64,000 nucleotides of DNA, taken from contig NZ_JPUX01000001.1 of NCBI RefSeq assembly GCF_000738675.1, positions 3,720,001 through 3,784,000 of the forward strand, in the 5' to 3' direction. The translations under genes and the position numbers were made by a program. Origin of the DNA: Serratia nematodiphila DZ0503SBS1 (GTDB taxonomy: Bacteria > Pseudomonadota > Gammaproteobacteria > Enterobacterales > Enterobacteriaceae). Positions 26,972 through 36,724 of the stretch are shown here, in pieces. The notes beneath the pieces were generated by a model. It was not told the origin of the DNA. It did no database searches and saw nothing but the letters and a program-made list of their open reading frames with translations. Position 1 is the stretch's first letter. Every line of letters starts with the position of its first letter.

Positions 26972-28369
26972 TTATTTCTGCATGCTGCCGACCATCGCTT
27001 CCGGCCGCACCCACTCGTCGAACTGCGCTTCGGTCAGGTAGCCGAGCTTCAGCGCCGCGGCTTTCAGCGTCAGCCCTTCCTTGTGCGCTTTCTTGGCGAT
27101 TTCCGCCGCCTTGTCATAACCGATATGGGTATTGAGCGCCGTCACCAGCATCAGCGATTCGTTCAGCAATTGGGAGATGCGATCGCGGTTCGGTTCAATT
27201 CCCACCGCGCAGTGCTCGTTAAAGCCCTGCATGCCGTCGGCCAGCAGGCGAATCGACTGCAGGTAGTTGTGGATCACCATCGGGCGGAACACGTTCAACT
27301 CGAAGTTGCCGGAAGCGCCGCCGATGTTCACCGCCACGTCGTTACCCAGCACCTGAGCGCACAGCATGGTCATCGCTTCGCACTGGGTCGGGTTGACCTT
27401 GCCCGGCATGATGGAGCTGCCCGGCTCGTTCTCCGGGATCGAAATCTCACCAATGCCGCAGCGCGGGCCGGACGCCAGCCAACGCACGTCGTTGGCGATC
27501 TTCATCAGCGAAGCCGCCAGCCCTTTCAGCGCGCCATGCCCTTGCACCAGCGCATCGCAGGTCGCCAGCGCTTCGAACTTGTTCGGCGCCGTGACGAACG
27601 GCTGATGGGTCAATTCCGCCAGCGCTTTAGCGACGCGCACCGCGTACTCCGGATGGGTGTTCAGGCCGGTGCCGACCGCCGTGCCGCCCAGCGCCAGCTC
27701 GGCAATGTGCGGGATACTGTCCTCGATGTGTTTCAGATTGTGCGCCAGCATCGCCGCCCAACCGGATATCTCCTGCCCCAGGGTCAGCGGCGTGGCGTCC
27801 TGCAGATGGGTGCGGCCGATTTTGACGATATCGCGGTAGGCTTCGGCCTTGTCGCTCAGCGTCTTGTGCAGCACTTTCAGCTCGGGGATCAAGTGTTCAC
27901 GCAGCGCAATCACCGCCGCCACGTGCATCGCGGTGGGAAACACATCGTTGGAGCTCTGGCTTTTATTGACGTCGTCGTTCGGGTGCACCTTGCGCTCTTC
28001 ACCGCGCACGCCGCCCAGCAGCTCGCTGGCGCGGTTGGCCAACACTTCGTTCATGTTCATGTTGGTCTGGGTGCCGGAGCCGGTTTGCCAGATTGACAAC
28101 GGGAACTGGTCGGCATGGCTGTCCGCCAGCACTTCGTCGGCGGCATTGATGATAGCGGCGCCCCGCTCGGCCGGCAGCAGCCCCAGATCCACGTTCACCT
28201 GCGCGGCGGCGCGCTTGGTCAACGCCAGCGCGTGGATCAGCGCGGTCGGCATTTTTTCGGAGGAAATACGGAAATGCGCCAACGAACGCTGGGTTTGCGC
28301 GCCCCACAGCTTGTCGGCCGGTACTTCGATGGGGCCCATAGAGTCTTTTTCGATACGAACGCCTGCCAT
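26972..28369 (-). CDS. fumC: Class II fumarate hydratase FumC
   Basis: Iron-independent, oxidant-stable fumarase of 465 residues interconverting fumarate and malate in the TCA cycle. The superfamily signature [11 protein letters not shown], the active-site [24 protein letters not shown] and [16 protein letters not shown] are all intact. In E. coli fumC lies downstream of fumA next to tus and is induced by SoxS/Rob under oxidative stress; here fumA is absent between manA and fumC. ATG 28369 follows AGGAGATCGTG; the GTG directly before it is less likely. Confidence 0.96.
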   Translation of the reverse strand: MAGVRIEKDSMGPIEVPADKLWGAQTQRSLAHFRISSEKMPTALIHALALTKRAAAQVNVDLGLLPAERGAAIINAADEVLADSHADQFPLSIWQTGSGTQTNMNMNEVLANRASELLGGVRGEERKVHPNDDVNKSQSSNDVFPTAMHVAAVIALREHLIPELKVLHKTLSDKAEAYRDIVKIGRTHLQDATPLTLGQEISGWAAMLAHNLKHIEDSIPHIAELALGGTAVGTGLNTHPEYAVRVAKALAELTHQPFVTAPNKFEALATCDALVQGHGALKGLAASLMKIANDVRWLASGPRCGIGEISIPENEPGSSIMPGKVNPTQCEAMTMLCAQVLGNDVAVNIGGASGNFELNVFRPMVIHNYLQSIRLLADGMQGFNEHCAVGIEPNRDRISQLLNESLMLVTALNTHIGYDKAAEIAKKAHKEGLTLKAAALKLGYLTEAQFDEWVRPEAMVGSMQK

Positions 28370-28599
28370 CACGATCTCCTTAGCATAATTCCTAAAATTG
28401 TAGGGTTAGGCCGACGCGCTCCCCCTCGTCGGCATGCACTCCCAGTATAGTGACATAATAACTATTCGCATTAAGAGAGTTATCTCACAGCACGTTTCAT
28501 CTCTTTTACCCATTAACGACGCGGTTATTTTCCGCCGGTTAACCCGCGGTGAAATAAACGGCCGGGAATGAGCCTGGAGAATAAAAATCTGGATAACCA
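28370..28599. other. fumC upstream region
   Basis: About 230 bp between fumC and a small same-strand gene. It should contain the fumC promoter. I could not identify a clear Mar/Sox box by eye. Confidence 0.5.
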
Positions 28600-28932
28600 T
28601 TAACGCGGATGACGCGCATTAAAATTATTGATGCGCTGCGCCTGTAAATGATTGAGCTCATCGATCCGTTGCTGCTGCAGATGATTGATCTCGTTGTAGG
28701 CGTCCTGCCGTTCATGATGCCGATACGCCCCGGTCGCCACCGCACCGGCGGTGAGTGCCAGCGGATGCGCCACAGGCGCGATCGCGGCGGGAACCGCGAC
28801 CGGCGCGGGTGCAACGACGATCGGCGCCGGCGCGATCACCACGGCGCGCGGCGCCACGTAGGGATAGGCGACAATCACCGCCGCCTGTGCTGCGCCGGTG
28901 CAAAACCCCAACAGCAACAACAGTGTTTTCAT
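28600..28932 (-). CDS. Small exported Ala/Pro/Val-rich protein
   Basis: A 110-residue protein of unknown function. A signal peptide (residues 1-18, cleavage near AQA) precedes a low-complexity stretch rich in Ala, Pro and Val (about residues 20-55). A hydrophilic C-terminal helix follows, containing two near-repeats of NHLQQQRIDE and NHLQAQRINN. Periplasmic or surface location is likely. It is preceded by a ribosome-site-like AAGAGGTC. It is not a shadow of another gene, since no alternative gene is present on either strand here. Confidence 0.65.
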   Translation of the reverse strand: MKTLLLLLGFCTGAAQAAVIVAYPYVAPRAVVIAPAPIVVAPAPVAVPAAIAPVAHPLALTAGAVATGAYRHHERQDAYNEINHLQQQRIDELNHLQAQRINNFNARHPR

Positions 28933-29211
28933 GCAACAGACCTCTTGTTTCGTTAAATCGACGTGTTAGCCGTTACGGTAAATGGGTCTGACGCCCAGGT
29001 TTAAGCTCAGCGTGTGATAGCCCGGTGCAGCGCGAGAATAATAATAAGGGAATGGCTCAGACGGTAAAAAATAAATTCAGCCGACATAGTTTGACATGCT
29101 GAAAAAATAAATAATGACGTAGAATGACCAGGCTAACGGCAATAATCCCCGTTGGGCCACATAATAATCGATCGGCGGGTTTTCCGGGCCGCCTTGAGAC
29201 CTGCGCGCCAA
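28933..29211. other. Intergenic region upstream of manA promoter
   Basis: AT-rich DNA between the divergent small exported-protein gene and manA. No gene is supported; short open frames here have no ribosome site. It probably carries the promoter of the small gene. Confidence 0.5.
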
Positions 29212-29241
29212 TTGAGACCCCGATCGTTATCACGTTATACT
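29212..29241 (+). promoter_or_regulatory. Candidate sigma-70 promoter of manA
   Basis: TTGAGA (29212-29217) and TATACT (29236-29241) are separated by 18 bp and oriented toward manA. Transcription would start near 29248, giving a leader of about 160 nt. This is by inspection only. Confidence 0.5.
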
Positions 29242-29410
29242 TTGGCCCCATTGCCGGGCGCGACGTTATCCGGCGTTTTTTTGATCGCGCCCATGATTTT
29301 TCCTGCCGACGCGGGCGTAGGATAGCTGTCGGCACAGATTTAGTTAACCGTATAAAATTAGTAAGTTATTGTCATCCAGTGCGACAATGACGTTAAGGAC
29401 GTTTATCGAC

Positions 29411-30589
29411 ATGCAAAAAATGACCAACGCGGTACAGAATTACGCCTGGGGCAGCCACGATGCGCTGACCCGTCTTTACGGCATCGCCAACCCGGATAAT
29501 CAGCCGATGGCCGAACTGTGGATGGGCGCCCATCCCAAAAGCCCTTCCCGCGTGCCGGGCGCCGACGGCGAACTGCGTTCGCTGCGCGAGTTGATCGATG
29601 AAGACCAGCCAAAACAGCTGGGCGCCAACGTCGCCAGCCGTTTTGGCGAGCTGCCGTTCCTGTTTAAAGTGCTCTGCGCCGATCAGCCACTGTCGATCCA
29701 GGTTCACCCAAGTAAAGCGGCTGCCGAGGTCGGCTTCGCGAAAGAAAATGCCGCCGGCATCCCGCTGAGCGCCGCCGAACGCAACTATAAAGATCCCAAC
29801 CACAAACCCGAGCTGGTGTTCGCCCTGACGCCGTTCCTGGCGATGAACGGCTTCCGCGAACTGGCCGATATCGTTTCCCTGTTGCAACCGATCGCGGGCG
29901 CGCACCACGACATCGCCGCCTTCCTGCAACAGCCGGACACCGCGCACCTCGCGACCCTGTTCGCCAGCCTGTTGACGATGAGTGGCGAACAAAAAGCGCT
30001 GGCGCTCGGCGTGCTGAAAGCCGCGCTCAACAACCAGCAGGGGGAACCCTGGGATACCGTGCGCTTTATCGCCGGCTTCTATCCGGACGACAGCGGTCTG
30101 TTCTCACCGCTGCTGCTGAACGTGGTGCAGCTCGCGCCGGGCGAGGCGATGTTCCTGTATGCCGAAACGCCGCACGCCTACCTGAAAGGCGTAGCGCTGG
30201 AGGTGATGGCCAACTCGGATAACGTGCTGCGCGCGGGCCTGACGCCGAAATTCATCGACGTGCCCGAGCTGCTGGCCAACCTGCAGTTCCGCCCGCAACC
30301 GGCTTCCGGCCTGCTGACCCAACCGGAGCAACGCGGCAACGAGCTGTTCTTCCCGATCCCGGTGGAGGATTTCGCCTTCTCACTGCACGATTTGACCGCC
30401 GCACCACAGGCGCTGGCACAGCGAAGCGCCGCCATCGTGTTCTGCGTCGCCGGCGAAGCGACGCTGGAGAAATCCGGGCAACGCCTGACGCTCAAACCGG
30501 GCGAATCCTGCTTTATCGGGGCGTTCGAATCCCCAGTCAACGTCAGCGGCAGCGGCCGCATCGCCCGTGTTTATAACCAGCTGGCCTAA
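29411..30589 (+). CDS. manA: Mannose-6-phosphate isomerase ManA
   Basis: Type I phosphomannose isomerase, 392 residues (E. coli 391), linking mannose-6-P and fructose-6-P for mannose catabolism and GDP-mannose supply. Zinc ligands lie in SIQVHPSK (Gln, His) and NHKPELVFAL (Glu), with a further His in AETPHAYLKG. The type I signature YKDPNHKPE is present. ATG 29411 gives MQKM...VQNYAWGS as in E. coli; the open upstream extension from 29369 is dismissed. Confidence 0.96.
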   Translation: MQKMTNAVQNYAWGSHDALTRLYGIANPDNQPMAELWMGAHPKSPSRVPGADGELRSLRELIDEDQPKQLGANVASRFGELPFLFKVLCADQPLSIQVHPSKAAAEVGFAKENAAGIPLSAAERNYKDPNHKPELVFALTPFLAMNGFRELADIVSLLQPIAGAHHDIAAFLQQPDTAHLATLFASLLTMSGEQKALALGVLKAALNNQQGEPWDTVRFIAGFYPDDSGLFSPLLLNVVQLAPGEAMFLYAETPHAYLKGVALEVMANSDNVLRAGLTPKFIDVPELLANLQFRPQPASGLLTQPEQRGNELFFPIPVEDFAFSLHDLTAAPQALAQRSAAIVFCVAGEATLEKSGQRLTLKPGESCFIGAFESPVNVSGSGRIARVYNQLA

Positions 30590-30602
30590 CCGTTGATAAA
30601 TT

Positions 30603-30665
30603 TCAGCAAATTGCTTGCTGAAAGCGAGAGCTACCCCCACAATTAAACGCCTGCGGGCGTTTTTT
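30603..30665 (+). terminator. manA terminator region
   Basis: Two hairpins follow manA. TCAGCAA / TTGCTGA (30603-30621) has no T tract. The second, AACGCC / GGCGTT (30646-30661) followed by five or more Ts, is a classical Rho-independent terminator. Confidence 0.85.
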
Positions 30666-30729
30666 ATCGGCCCCTATTTGCCCCTCCCATGCAACGGAGG
30701 GTGATAAGAAAAAAGGATGAAACAGAGCT

Positions 30730-32262
30730 ATGAAAAAATCGTTAGTCGCTGTCAGCGTCATTGTCGTTCTTGGCGCAGCATGGACCGGGGCATCCTGGTA
30801 CACCGGGAAACAGATCGAGCAGCACATGGGCGAAGTCGTCGACAACGCCAATGGCCAACTGAAAGCCTACCTGCCGAAAGCCGGCGTCAAGCTGAGCTAT
30901 GAAAATTACCAGCGCGGCCTGTTCAGCAGTAAAGTGCGTTATGTGCTGCGTTCCGACGGCACGGATACCAGCGAAAACGCGGCGCTGAAAGCCGGTGAAG
31001 AAGTGGCGTTCCTGGAAACCATCGATCACGGTCCGTTCCCGTTCGCGCAGCTGAAAAAATTCAACCTGCTGCCGAGCATGGCGTCAGTGCATACCGAGCT
31101 GGAAAACACCCCGGCGGTGAAAGGCCTGTTTGAAACCACCAAAGGCAAATCGCTGTTTACCGCCGATTCGCGCATCTCGTACAGCGGCGATACCGCGTCC
31201 ACCATCGACTTTATCCCACTGGACTACCAGAAGGATAAATCTTCGCTGAAATTCAGCGGCGCCACCATTGACGCCGATGTGTCCCGCGATCTGAAAAAAT
31301 TCGCGCTGGACGCCAATAGCGACACTATCGTGTTCGCCAGCCCGAACGAATTCGGCCAAAACGAGCAGATCACCTTCCAGGGCTTCAACCTGAAAGGCAA
31401 CAGCAACGAAAGCAAGTTCGGCGTGAAGCTCGGCGATCAGACGATGACGCTGAAGCAGTTCAAACTGACGATCGACGGTAAAGATACCGTGGCGTTGGAC
31501 GGTTTCAATCTGGTGAGCAAGTTTGGCGAGCAAGGCAGCAGCAATATCGGCGGCCAGATCGACTACACCATGGACGCGCTCAAGGTGCAGGGCAACGACT
31601 TCGGTGCCGGTAAACTGACGCTGAAAATCGACAACGTCGACGGCAAGGCGCTGAAAGACTTCTCCGACAGCTACAACCGCCAAACCATGGCGCTGCTGCA
31701 GCAGGGCGAGAACCTGGATCCGGACGTCTACGAACAGCAGACCTCCGAGATGCTGCAAAAGAACCTGCCGATGCTGCTGAAAGGCAACCCGAGCCTCAGC
31801 ATCGCCCCGCTGAGCTGGAAAAACAGCAAGGGTGAGAGCGTCTTCACGCTGGATCTGGCGATGACCGATCCGAGCAAGGCCGCCTCCCCGGCACAGTCGC
31901 CGGATCAGCTGATCGCTCAGGCGGTTAAAAAGCTGGATATCAACCTGACCATTCCGGAAGCGATGGCTACCGAAGTGACCGCGAAGACCGCCTTGTTGCA
32001 GGGCTATAATGCGGAAGACGCGCAGAAACTGGCGCAGCAGCAAGTGCAGGGCCTGGCGGCCATGGGTCAGATGTTCAAGCTGACCACCCAGAAAGACGGC
32101 GTGATCGCGAGCAAGTTCCACTACGCTGACAATCAGGTTGACCTGAACGGCAACAAGATGTCGCTGCAGGAGTTCATCGGCCAGTTCGCCATGCTGGGCG
32201 CCCCGGCGGAAGACGCTGAACCGGCTCAGGAAGCGGAACCCGCTCCGGTACCGGCGCAGTAA
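30730..32262 (+). CDS. ydgA: DUF945 protein YdgA
   Basis: A 510-residue protein of the YdgA/DUF945 family, located after manA as in E. coli. An N-terminal hydrophobic segment (VSVIVVLGAAWTGASWYTG) acts as a signal anchor; the long remainder is periplasmic and of mixed alpha/beta character. The NYQRGLFSSKVRYVL and IDHGPFPF segments are family marks. The C-terminal tail is rich in Glu, Pro and Ala. The molecular function is not established. A ribosome site AAAGGATGAAACAGAGCT precedes the ATG. Confidence 0.88.
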   Translation: MKKSLVAVSVIVVLGAAWTGASWYTGKQIEQHMGEVVDNANGQLKAYLPKAGVKLSYENYQRGLFSSKVRYVLRSDGTDTSENAALKAGEEVAFLETIDHGPFPFAQLKKFNLLPSMASVHTELENTPAVKGLFETTKGKSLFTADSRISYSGDTASTIDFIPLDYQKDKSSLKFSGATIDADVSRDLKKFALDANSDTIVFASPNEFGQNEQITFQGFNLKGNSNESKFGVKLGDQTMTLKQFKLTIDGKDTVALDGFNLVSKFGEQGSSNIGGQIDYTMDALKVQGNDFGAGKLTLKIDNVDGKALKDFSDSYNRQTMALLQQGENLDPDVYEQQTSEMLQKNLPMLLKGNPSLSIAPLSWKNSKGESVFTLDLAMTDPSKAASPAQSPDQLIAQAVKKLDINLTIPEAMATEVTAKTALLQGYNAEDAQKLAQQQVQGLAAMGQMFKLTTQKDGVIASKFHYADNQVDLNGNKMSLQEFIGQFAMLGAPAEDAEPAQEAEPAPVPAQ

Positions 32263-32277
32263 TCGCCTGAAAACCTA

Positions 32278-32307
32278 ACAAGGGCCCCCTGCGGGGCCCT
32301 TTTTATT
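32278..32307 (+). terminator. ydgA terminator
   Basis: Strong stem AGGGCCCC / GGGGCCCT with a short loop followed by TTTTTATTT. Classical Rho-independent terminator; the AACA on the left makes it less suited to the opposite strand. Confidence 0.9.
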
Positions 32308-33461
32308 TACGCCGCATAAACCGCATCGCGGATCTGCTGCGGGTAGCGGCCGCACATGCCCTCAAATGCGGTATTGGTCAAGACAACCACGCTCAGCTGC
32401 GCCTGTGGATCAAAGAACCAGCTGTGGCCGTAAACGCCGCCCCAGGTCAGCGTGCCGGCGTGCTGCGGCGTCTGCGCGGCGTCTGGATCCACCAGCAGCG
32501 CGCCGCCAAAGCCGAAGCCCCAGCCCGGCCCTTGCGTTTGCGCCTGCGCGCCCACGTGCGGGCTGCGCAGCAACGCCACCGTGTCCGGCTGCAACATGCC
32601 CTGCCCGCCGCTGCGCAGCGCTTCCACCAGCTTCAGCACGTCGTCGGCATCGCCGACCATGCCCGCGCCGCCGGAAGGATAAGCCTCCGCGTTAAGCGCC
32701 CGCGCGGGTGAAAACAGCACCTCGCCCCCCGCCATCTCCTCCGGCAGCGCCACCCGCAGGTCTTCATACATGCGCAGTGGCCCTTGCGGGGTGTTGTAAT
32801 ACGGCGTCGCCAGGTTCGCGGCGTCCGTCGCATGGAATGCGGTGTTGCCAAGCCCCAGCGGCTGCGCCACCCATTCGACAAACAGTTGCGGCAGCGACAT
32901 GCCCGTCACCCGCTCCAGCACCGCGCCAAGCACATCGATCGCCAGCGAATAATTGAAGCGCTCCCCCGGCGCCGACAGCAACGGCGCCTGCGCCAACAGC
33001 CGCAGGTTTTGCTCCAGCGTCAGCGTCGACAGCTCCACGCCGTCCTGGATCCCCAACTGATGGTAAACGCCCGCCGGCGGTTGGTTCAGCCGATAGTCCA
33101 GCCCGGCGGTATGGCTCAGCAAATGACGGATCTTGATCGTCGGGCGCCGGCCGTCCGCCAGTGCCGGGGTAAACCACGGCAGCCAGTCGCTGACCGCATC
33201 GTCCAGGCTCAGCTTGCCTTGCTCAATCAAACGCAACGCCGCCAGCGTGGTATAGGGTTTGGAAACCGACGACAGCCGAAACTGCGTTTCCCGCCGCATC
33301 GGTTGCCGCGCTTCGCGATCGGCATAGCCGGCCGCATCGGCGTAGCAAATTTCACCCCGCCGCGCCACCAGCACCACGCTGCCCACGATGCGCCCTTCGG
33401 CCATCGCCTGTTGATCGATCGCCGCGATCCTTTCTGTTAACGCCTGTTGTATTGCCGACAT
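32307..33461 (-). CDS. Serine hydrolase, beta-lactamase/EstB-like family
   Basis: A 384-residue penicillin-binding-like serine hydrolase without signal peptide, so probably a cytoplasmic esterase. The catalytic SxxK is SVSK (about residue 64), the second motif is Tyr-Ser-Leu in FNYSLAID, and a HSWFFDPQAQLSVVVLTN segment ends the fold. The YSL in place of YxN and absence of KTG separate it from true class C beta-lactamases such as the AmpC two genes away. It is divergent from a LysR gene that may control it. Start ATG 33461 follows CAGAGAGATT. Confidence 0.83.
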   Translation of the reverse strand: MSAIQQALTERIAAIDQQAMAEGRIVGSVVLVARRGEICYADAAGYADREARQPMRRETQFRLSSVSKPYTTLAALRLIEQGKLSLDDAVSDWLPWFTPALADGRRPTIKIRHLLSHTAGLDYRLNQPPAGVYHQLGIQDGVELSTLTLEQNLRLLAQAPLLSAPGERFNYSLAIDVLGAVLERVTGMSLPQLFVEWVAQPLGLGNTAFHATDAANLATPYYNTPQGPLRMYEDLRVALPEEMAGGEVLFSPARALNAEAYPSGGAGMVGDADDVLKLVEALRSGGQGMLQPDTVALLRSPHVGAQAQTQGPGWGFGFGGALLVDPDAAQTPQHAGTLTWGGVYGHSWFFDPQAQLSVVVLTNTAFEGMCGRYPQQIRDAVYAA

Positions 33462-33564
33462 GATTTTAATCTCTCTGAGGGAAAGTAAAAATCAGTCTAA
33501 AACGTTCTTCATAAATTAAAATAAGGCATAATTTAATGAATCATTAAGCACAGGTTATTGATAG

Positions 33565-34473
33565 ATGAGTTCACTCCTGCAACTGCTGCCCTATTTCGAA
33601 GCCGTGGCACGCCTGGGCAACTTTACCCGCGCGGCCAGCCAACTGGGCGTCACGCCGCCGGCGGTGTCGCAAAACATTCAGGCGCTGGAGAATCAGCTGG
33701 GAGTGCGGTTATTTCACCGCACCAGCCGCTCGGTGCGCCTCAGCGACGAAGGCCGGTTGTTCTATCAGAAGGTATCGCCGGCCATGGGCCAGATCGATGT
33801 GGCGGCGGACGATGTGCGCGCCCTGGGCGCACAGCCGGCAGGCCTGCTGCGCATTACGCTGCCGCAGTTGGCCGCTTCGCTGCTGGTGATGCCGCATCTG
33901 GCGGCGTTTCAGCGGCGCTATCCCGAGGTGCAGCTGGAGCTGTTTACCGAAGACCGCTTTTCCGATCTGGTGCTGGGCAGTTTCGATGCCGGCATTCGCA
34001 TGCACGCCATGCTGCAAAAGGACATGATCGCCGTGCCGATCGATAACGGCCAGCGCCGGGTGCTGGTCGCTTCGCCTGACTATCTGGCGCGCTGCGGCGC
34101 ACCGGCCACGCCGGACGATCTGCTCGCGCACCATTGCCTGCGCTACCGTTTTCCCGGCAGCGGCAAACTGGAACCCTGGTATTTCAGCCTGGGCGACGAT
34201 GAACGCGCGCTGGACGTCAGCGGCAGTTTGATTTTTAACGAAGACAGGCTGATCAAGGATGCGGCGTTGGCGGGGCTGGGTATCGCACAGCGTTTTCAGG
34301 GCACGGTGTTGCAGGAGCTGGCACAGGGGCAACTGGTGGAAGTGCTGCCGGGTTACGCCAGCGAAGCATCGGGATTTTTCATCTACTTCCCCGCCGGCAG
34401 ACATCTGCCGCTCAAACTGCGCGCCTTTATCGATTTCATGCGCGAGCAACGTGAACGGCAGCATCGGTGGTAG
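33565..34473 (+). CDS. LysR family transcriptional regulator
   Basis: A 302-residue LysR-type regulator of the CrgA/DmlR-like group. The winged helix is N-terminal (GNFTRAASQLGVTPPAVSQNIQAL), followed by the effector domain. It is divergent from the serine hydrolase across a 103-bp AT-rich gap and converges on ampC, separated by 26 bp. The natural target is therefore more likely the hydrolase than ampC, which has its own AmpR. Confidence 0.85.
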   Translation: MSSLLQLLPYFEAVARLGNFTRAASQLGVTPPAVSQNIQALENQLGVRLFHRTSRSVRLSDEGRLFYQKVSPAMGQIDVAADDVRALGAQPAGLLRITLPQLAASLLVMPHLAAFQRRYPEVQLELFTEDRFSDLVLGSFDAGIRMHAMLQKDMIAVPIDNGQRRVLVASPDYLARCGAPATPDDLLAHHCLRYRFPGSGKLEPWYFSLGDDERALDVSGSLIFNEDRLIKDAALAGLGIAQRFQGTVLQELAQGQLVEVLPGYASEASGFFIYFPAGRHLPLKLRAFIDFMREQRERQHRW

Positions 34474-34499
34474 GGGCGCCCCGCCGGCGCCCCTGATTG

Positions 34500-35636
34500 T
34501 CAGCGCTTCTCCAGCGCCTGGATGATGCGATAAGTCGCCTCGACCCGATCGTCGTTCGGGAACCATTTGTTGGCCAGCATCACCACGGCGATATTCTTCG
34601 CCGGGATGAACACCGCGTAGGTGGAGAAACCGCCGGTAGAGCCGGTTTTGTTATACCAGCCGGCGCGCAATTCCGGCTGCGGCGGCGTGATGGCGGTAGC
34701 CGGCGTGCCGTTCATGATCATCCCGGCGTTGTTGCCCTCGATCAAACGCGACAGTTTCACCGGATACGGGTAGTTCTCCCACATCAGATCCTGCGTGAAC
34801 GCGCCCGCCTTATAATAGCCGACGTGCGTCCCGGCCAGCGCGTCGCGCCACGGCTGTGCGACCTTCACCTGCTGCAGGTTGGCGTCCAGATAGCGAATCA
34901 GATCGCGAGCGTTGGACTTGATGCCGTAAGACTCGGCGTCCAGCGGGCCGGGATTGACCCGCACCGGCTTATCGTCCTTGTTGTAACCCTGCGCATAGTT
35001 GGCCATCTGCGCCGCCGGCACCTGAACGTAGGTGTGGCTCATGCCCAGCGCCGGCAACATCCCCTGTTCCATCGCCTGGATAAACGGCTGGTCGAGGCTT
35101 TTGGCGGCGATCATGCCCAGCATGCCGATACCGAGATTGGAATAGACCCGGTAGCTGCCCGCCGGATGTTTCGGCTGCCAGGCCCGGTAGTAGGCCATCA
35201 ATTGCGCGTTGTCGGTGACGTCGTCCGGCACGAACAGCGGCAGGCCGGAGGTATGCGTCGCCAGATTCAGCAGGCTGACGCCGTCGAAGGCGCTGCCGCG
35301 CAGCTCGGGCAGGTAGCGGCTGGCCGGATCGTTGAACGACAGCTTGCCCTGCTGCTGCGCATAGACCGCCAGCGTCGCAGTGAAGGTTTTGCTCAGTGAG
35401 CCCACTTCGAACAGCGTCTGCTCGGTGATCGGTTTGCCGGTCTGCTTCGAGGCCACGCCATACGGGTAAATCTGCTGTTTGCCGTCGACCGACACGGCGA
35501 TCGCCATGCCCGGCACGCCATATTTTTTCATCAGCGGCTGAATAACGGCGTCGATATCCTGCTGCTGCGCGGCCTGTGCGGTCGGCAGGATCAGCGCGGC
35601 GATCAACGCGGCCGCCAGGCGGTTCATTTTCGTCAT
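34500..35636 (-). CDS. ampC: Class C beta-lactamase AmpC (SRT/SST type)
   Basis: Periplasmic cephalosporinase, 378 residues with signal peptide cleaved near AQA. The three active-site motifs are intact: SLSK, YSN (RVYSNLGIG) and KTG (YNKTGSTGG). The sequence [18 protein letters not shown] and the mature protein are those of the chromosomal S. marcescens enzymes, which is the strongest species marker in the window. ATG 35636 matches the known start. It is divergent from ampR and carries a leader of about 123 nt. Confidence 0.96.
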   Translation of the reverse strand: MTKMNRLAAALIAALILPTAQAAQQQDIDAVIQPLMKKYGVPGMAIAVSVDGKQQIYPYGVASKQTGKPITEQTLFEVGSLSKTFTATLAVYAQQQGKLSFNDPASRYLPELRGSAFDGVSLLNLATHTSGLPLFVPDDVTDNAQLMAYYRAWQPKHPAGSYRVYSNLGIGMLGMIAAKSLDQPFIQAMEQGMLPALGMSHTYVQVPAAQMANYAQGYNKDDKPVRVNPGPLDAESYGIKSNARDLIRYLDANLQQVKVAQPWRDALAGTHVGYYKAGAFTQDLMWENYPYPVKLSRLIEGNNAGMIMNGTPATAITPPQPELRAGWYNKTGSTGGFSTYAVFIPAKNIAVVMLANKWFPNDDRVEATYRIIQALEKR

Positions 35637-35765
35637 GATAGAAGCTCTCAGGTTGCAGGGCATCGGCCGCGGCCAAAAGTTTTTATTGGCGTTATGCACG
35701 GCGCTTTCCCTGGTTGATGATGTCATTCCTTTACGGCTGCCGCGACGCTCTCAGCAGCCGCGCCA

Positions 35766-35818
35766 AATATCGGATTTTGCCGCCGGGTTGACAAGCGATA
35801 ATAATTTCAGCCAGCATA
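35766..35818 (-). promoter_or_regulatory. ampC promoter and candidate AmpR site
   Basis: On the minus strand TTGTCA (35794-35789) and GATATT (35771-35766) are 17 bp apart, placing the start near 35759 and giving a leader of about 123 nt. This agrees with the 126-nt leader I recall being reported for S. marcescens ampC. Upstream, TGCTGGCTGAAATTA (35816-35802) resembles the AmpR operator TCTGCTGCTAAATTT with one inserted base. Confidence 0.65.
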
Positions 35819-35842
35819 AAGAAAAACTTATGGCTATCGACA

Positions 35843-36724
35843 ATGCGCAATCGACTTCCCCTCAACGCCCTGCGGGCGTTCGAATCCTCCGCCCGCCACC
35901 TGAACTTCACCCGCGCCGGCCTGGAGCTGCGCGTCACCCAGGCCGCCGTCAGCCAGCAGGTGCGCATGCTGGAAGAACAGCTGGGCATTCAGCTGTTCCG
36001 CCGCCTGCCGCGCGGGCTGGATCTGACCGAAGAAGGCCAGGCGCTGCTGCCGGTGTTGAACGACGCCTTCGACCGCATCGAGGCGGTGCTGCAACAGTTC
36101 GAAGGCGGGCATTTCCACGAGGTGCTGACGGTGGCAGTGGTCGGCACCTTCGCCGTCGGCTGGCTGATGCCGAGGCTGGCGGCGTTCCGCACGGCGCACC
36201 CGTTTATCGATCTACGGGTGCTGACCCACAACAACCTGGTCAATCTGTCGGCCGACGGCATGGATTTCGCCATCCGCTTCGGCGAAGGCCTCTGGCCCGC
36301 CACCTGCAATATCAAGCTGTTCGACGCGCCGCTGACGGTGCTCTGCCCGCCGGCGGTCGCCGCGCGCCTGCGCACGCCGCAGGATCTGCAGCACGAGCAG
36401 CTGATGCGCACCTACCGCAAAGATGAATGGGAGCGCTGGTTCACGGCTGCGCAGGTGACGCCGTGGCGGATCAACGGCCCGGTGTTCGACTCGTCAAGAC
36501 TGATGGTGGAAGGCGCGATCCAGTGCGACGGTGTGGCGCTGGCGCCGGTCAGCATGTTCCGCCGCGAACTGGCCGCCGGCGTGCTGCAGCGGCCGTTCGC
36601 CGCCGAGGCCGCGCTTGGCGCCTATTGGCTGACCCATTTGAAGTCGCGGGACCTGACGCCGGCGATGAAAACCTTTATCGGCTGGATCCGCCGGGAGGCG
36701 GAAGAGGAACAGCGGCGGGATTAG
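35843..36724 (+). CDS. ampR: AmpR, LysR-type regulator of ampC
   Basis: A 293-residue LysR regulator divergent from ampC. The winged helix begins LPLNALRAFESSARHLNFTRAG, typical of AmpR. The effector domain retains the segments for muropeptide binding (VVGTFAVGWLMPRLAAFR, FAIRFGEGLWP). AmpR activates ampC when anhydro-muropeptides rise and represses it with UDP-MurNAc-pentapeptide. The ATG at 35843 lacks a strong ribosome site but matches the family start. It overlaps the end of malI by 4 bp. Confidence 0.93.
   Translation: MRNRLPLNALRAFESSARHLNFTRAGLELRVTQAAVSQQVRMLEEQLGIQLFRRLPRGLDLTEEGQALLPVLNDAFDRIEAVLQQFEGGHFHEVLTVAVVGTFAVGWLMPRLAAFRTAHPFIDLRVLTHNNLVNLSADGMDFAIRFGEGLWPATCNIKLFDAPLTVLCPPAVAARLRTPQDLQHEQLMRTYRKDEWERWFTAAQVTPWRINGPVFDSSRLMVEGAIQCDGVALAPVSMFRRELAAGVLQRPFAAEAALGAYWLTHLKSRDLTPAMKTFIGWIRREAEEEQRRD

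Noticed and set aside
35217..35229. GTGACGTCGTCCG, resembling matS
   Set aside because: Mismatches at the last two invariant positions; lies in ampC coding sequence with no other support.
36463..36475. GTGACGCCGTGGC, resembling matS
   Set aside because: Two mismatches in the invariant right half-site GTCAC.
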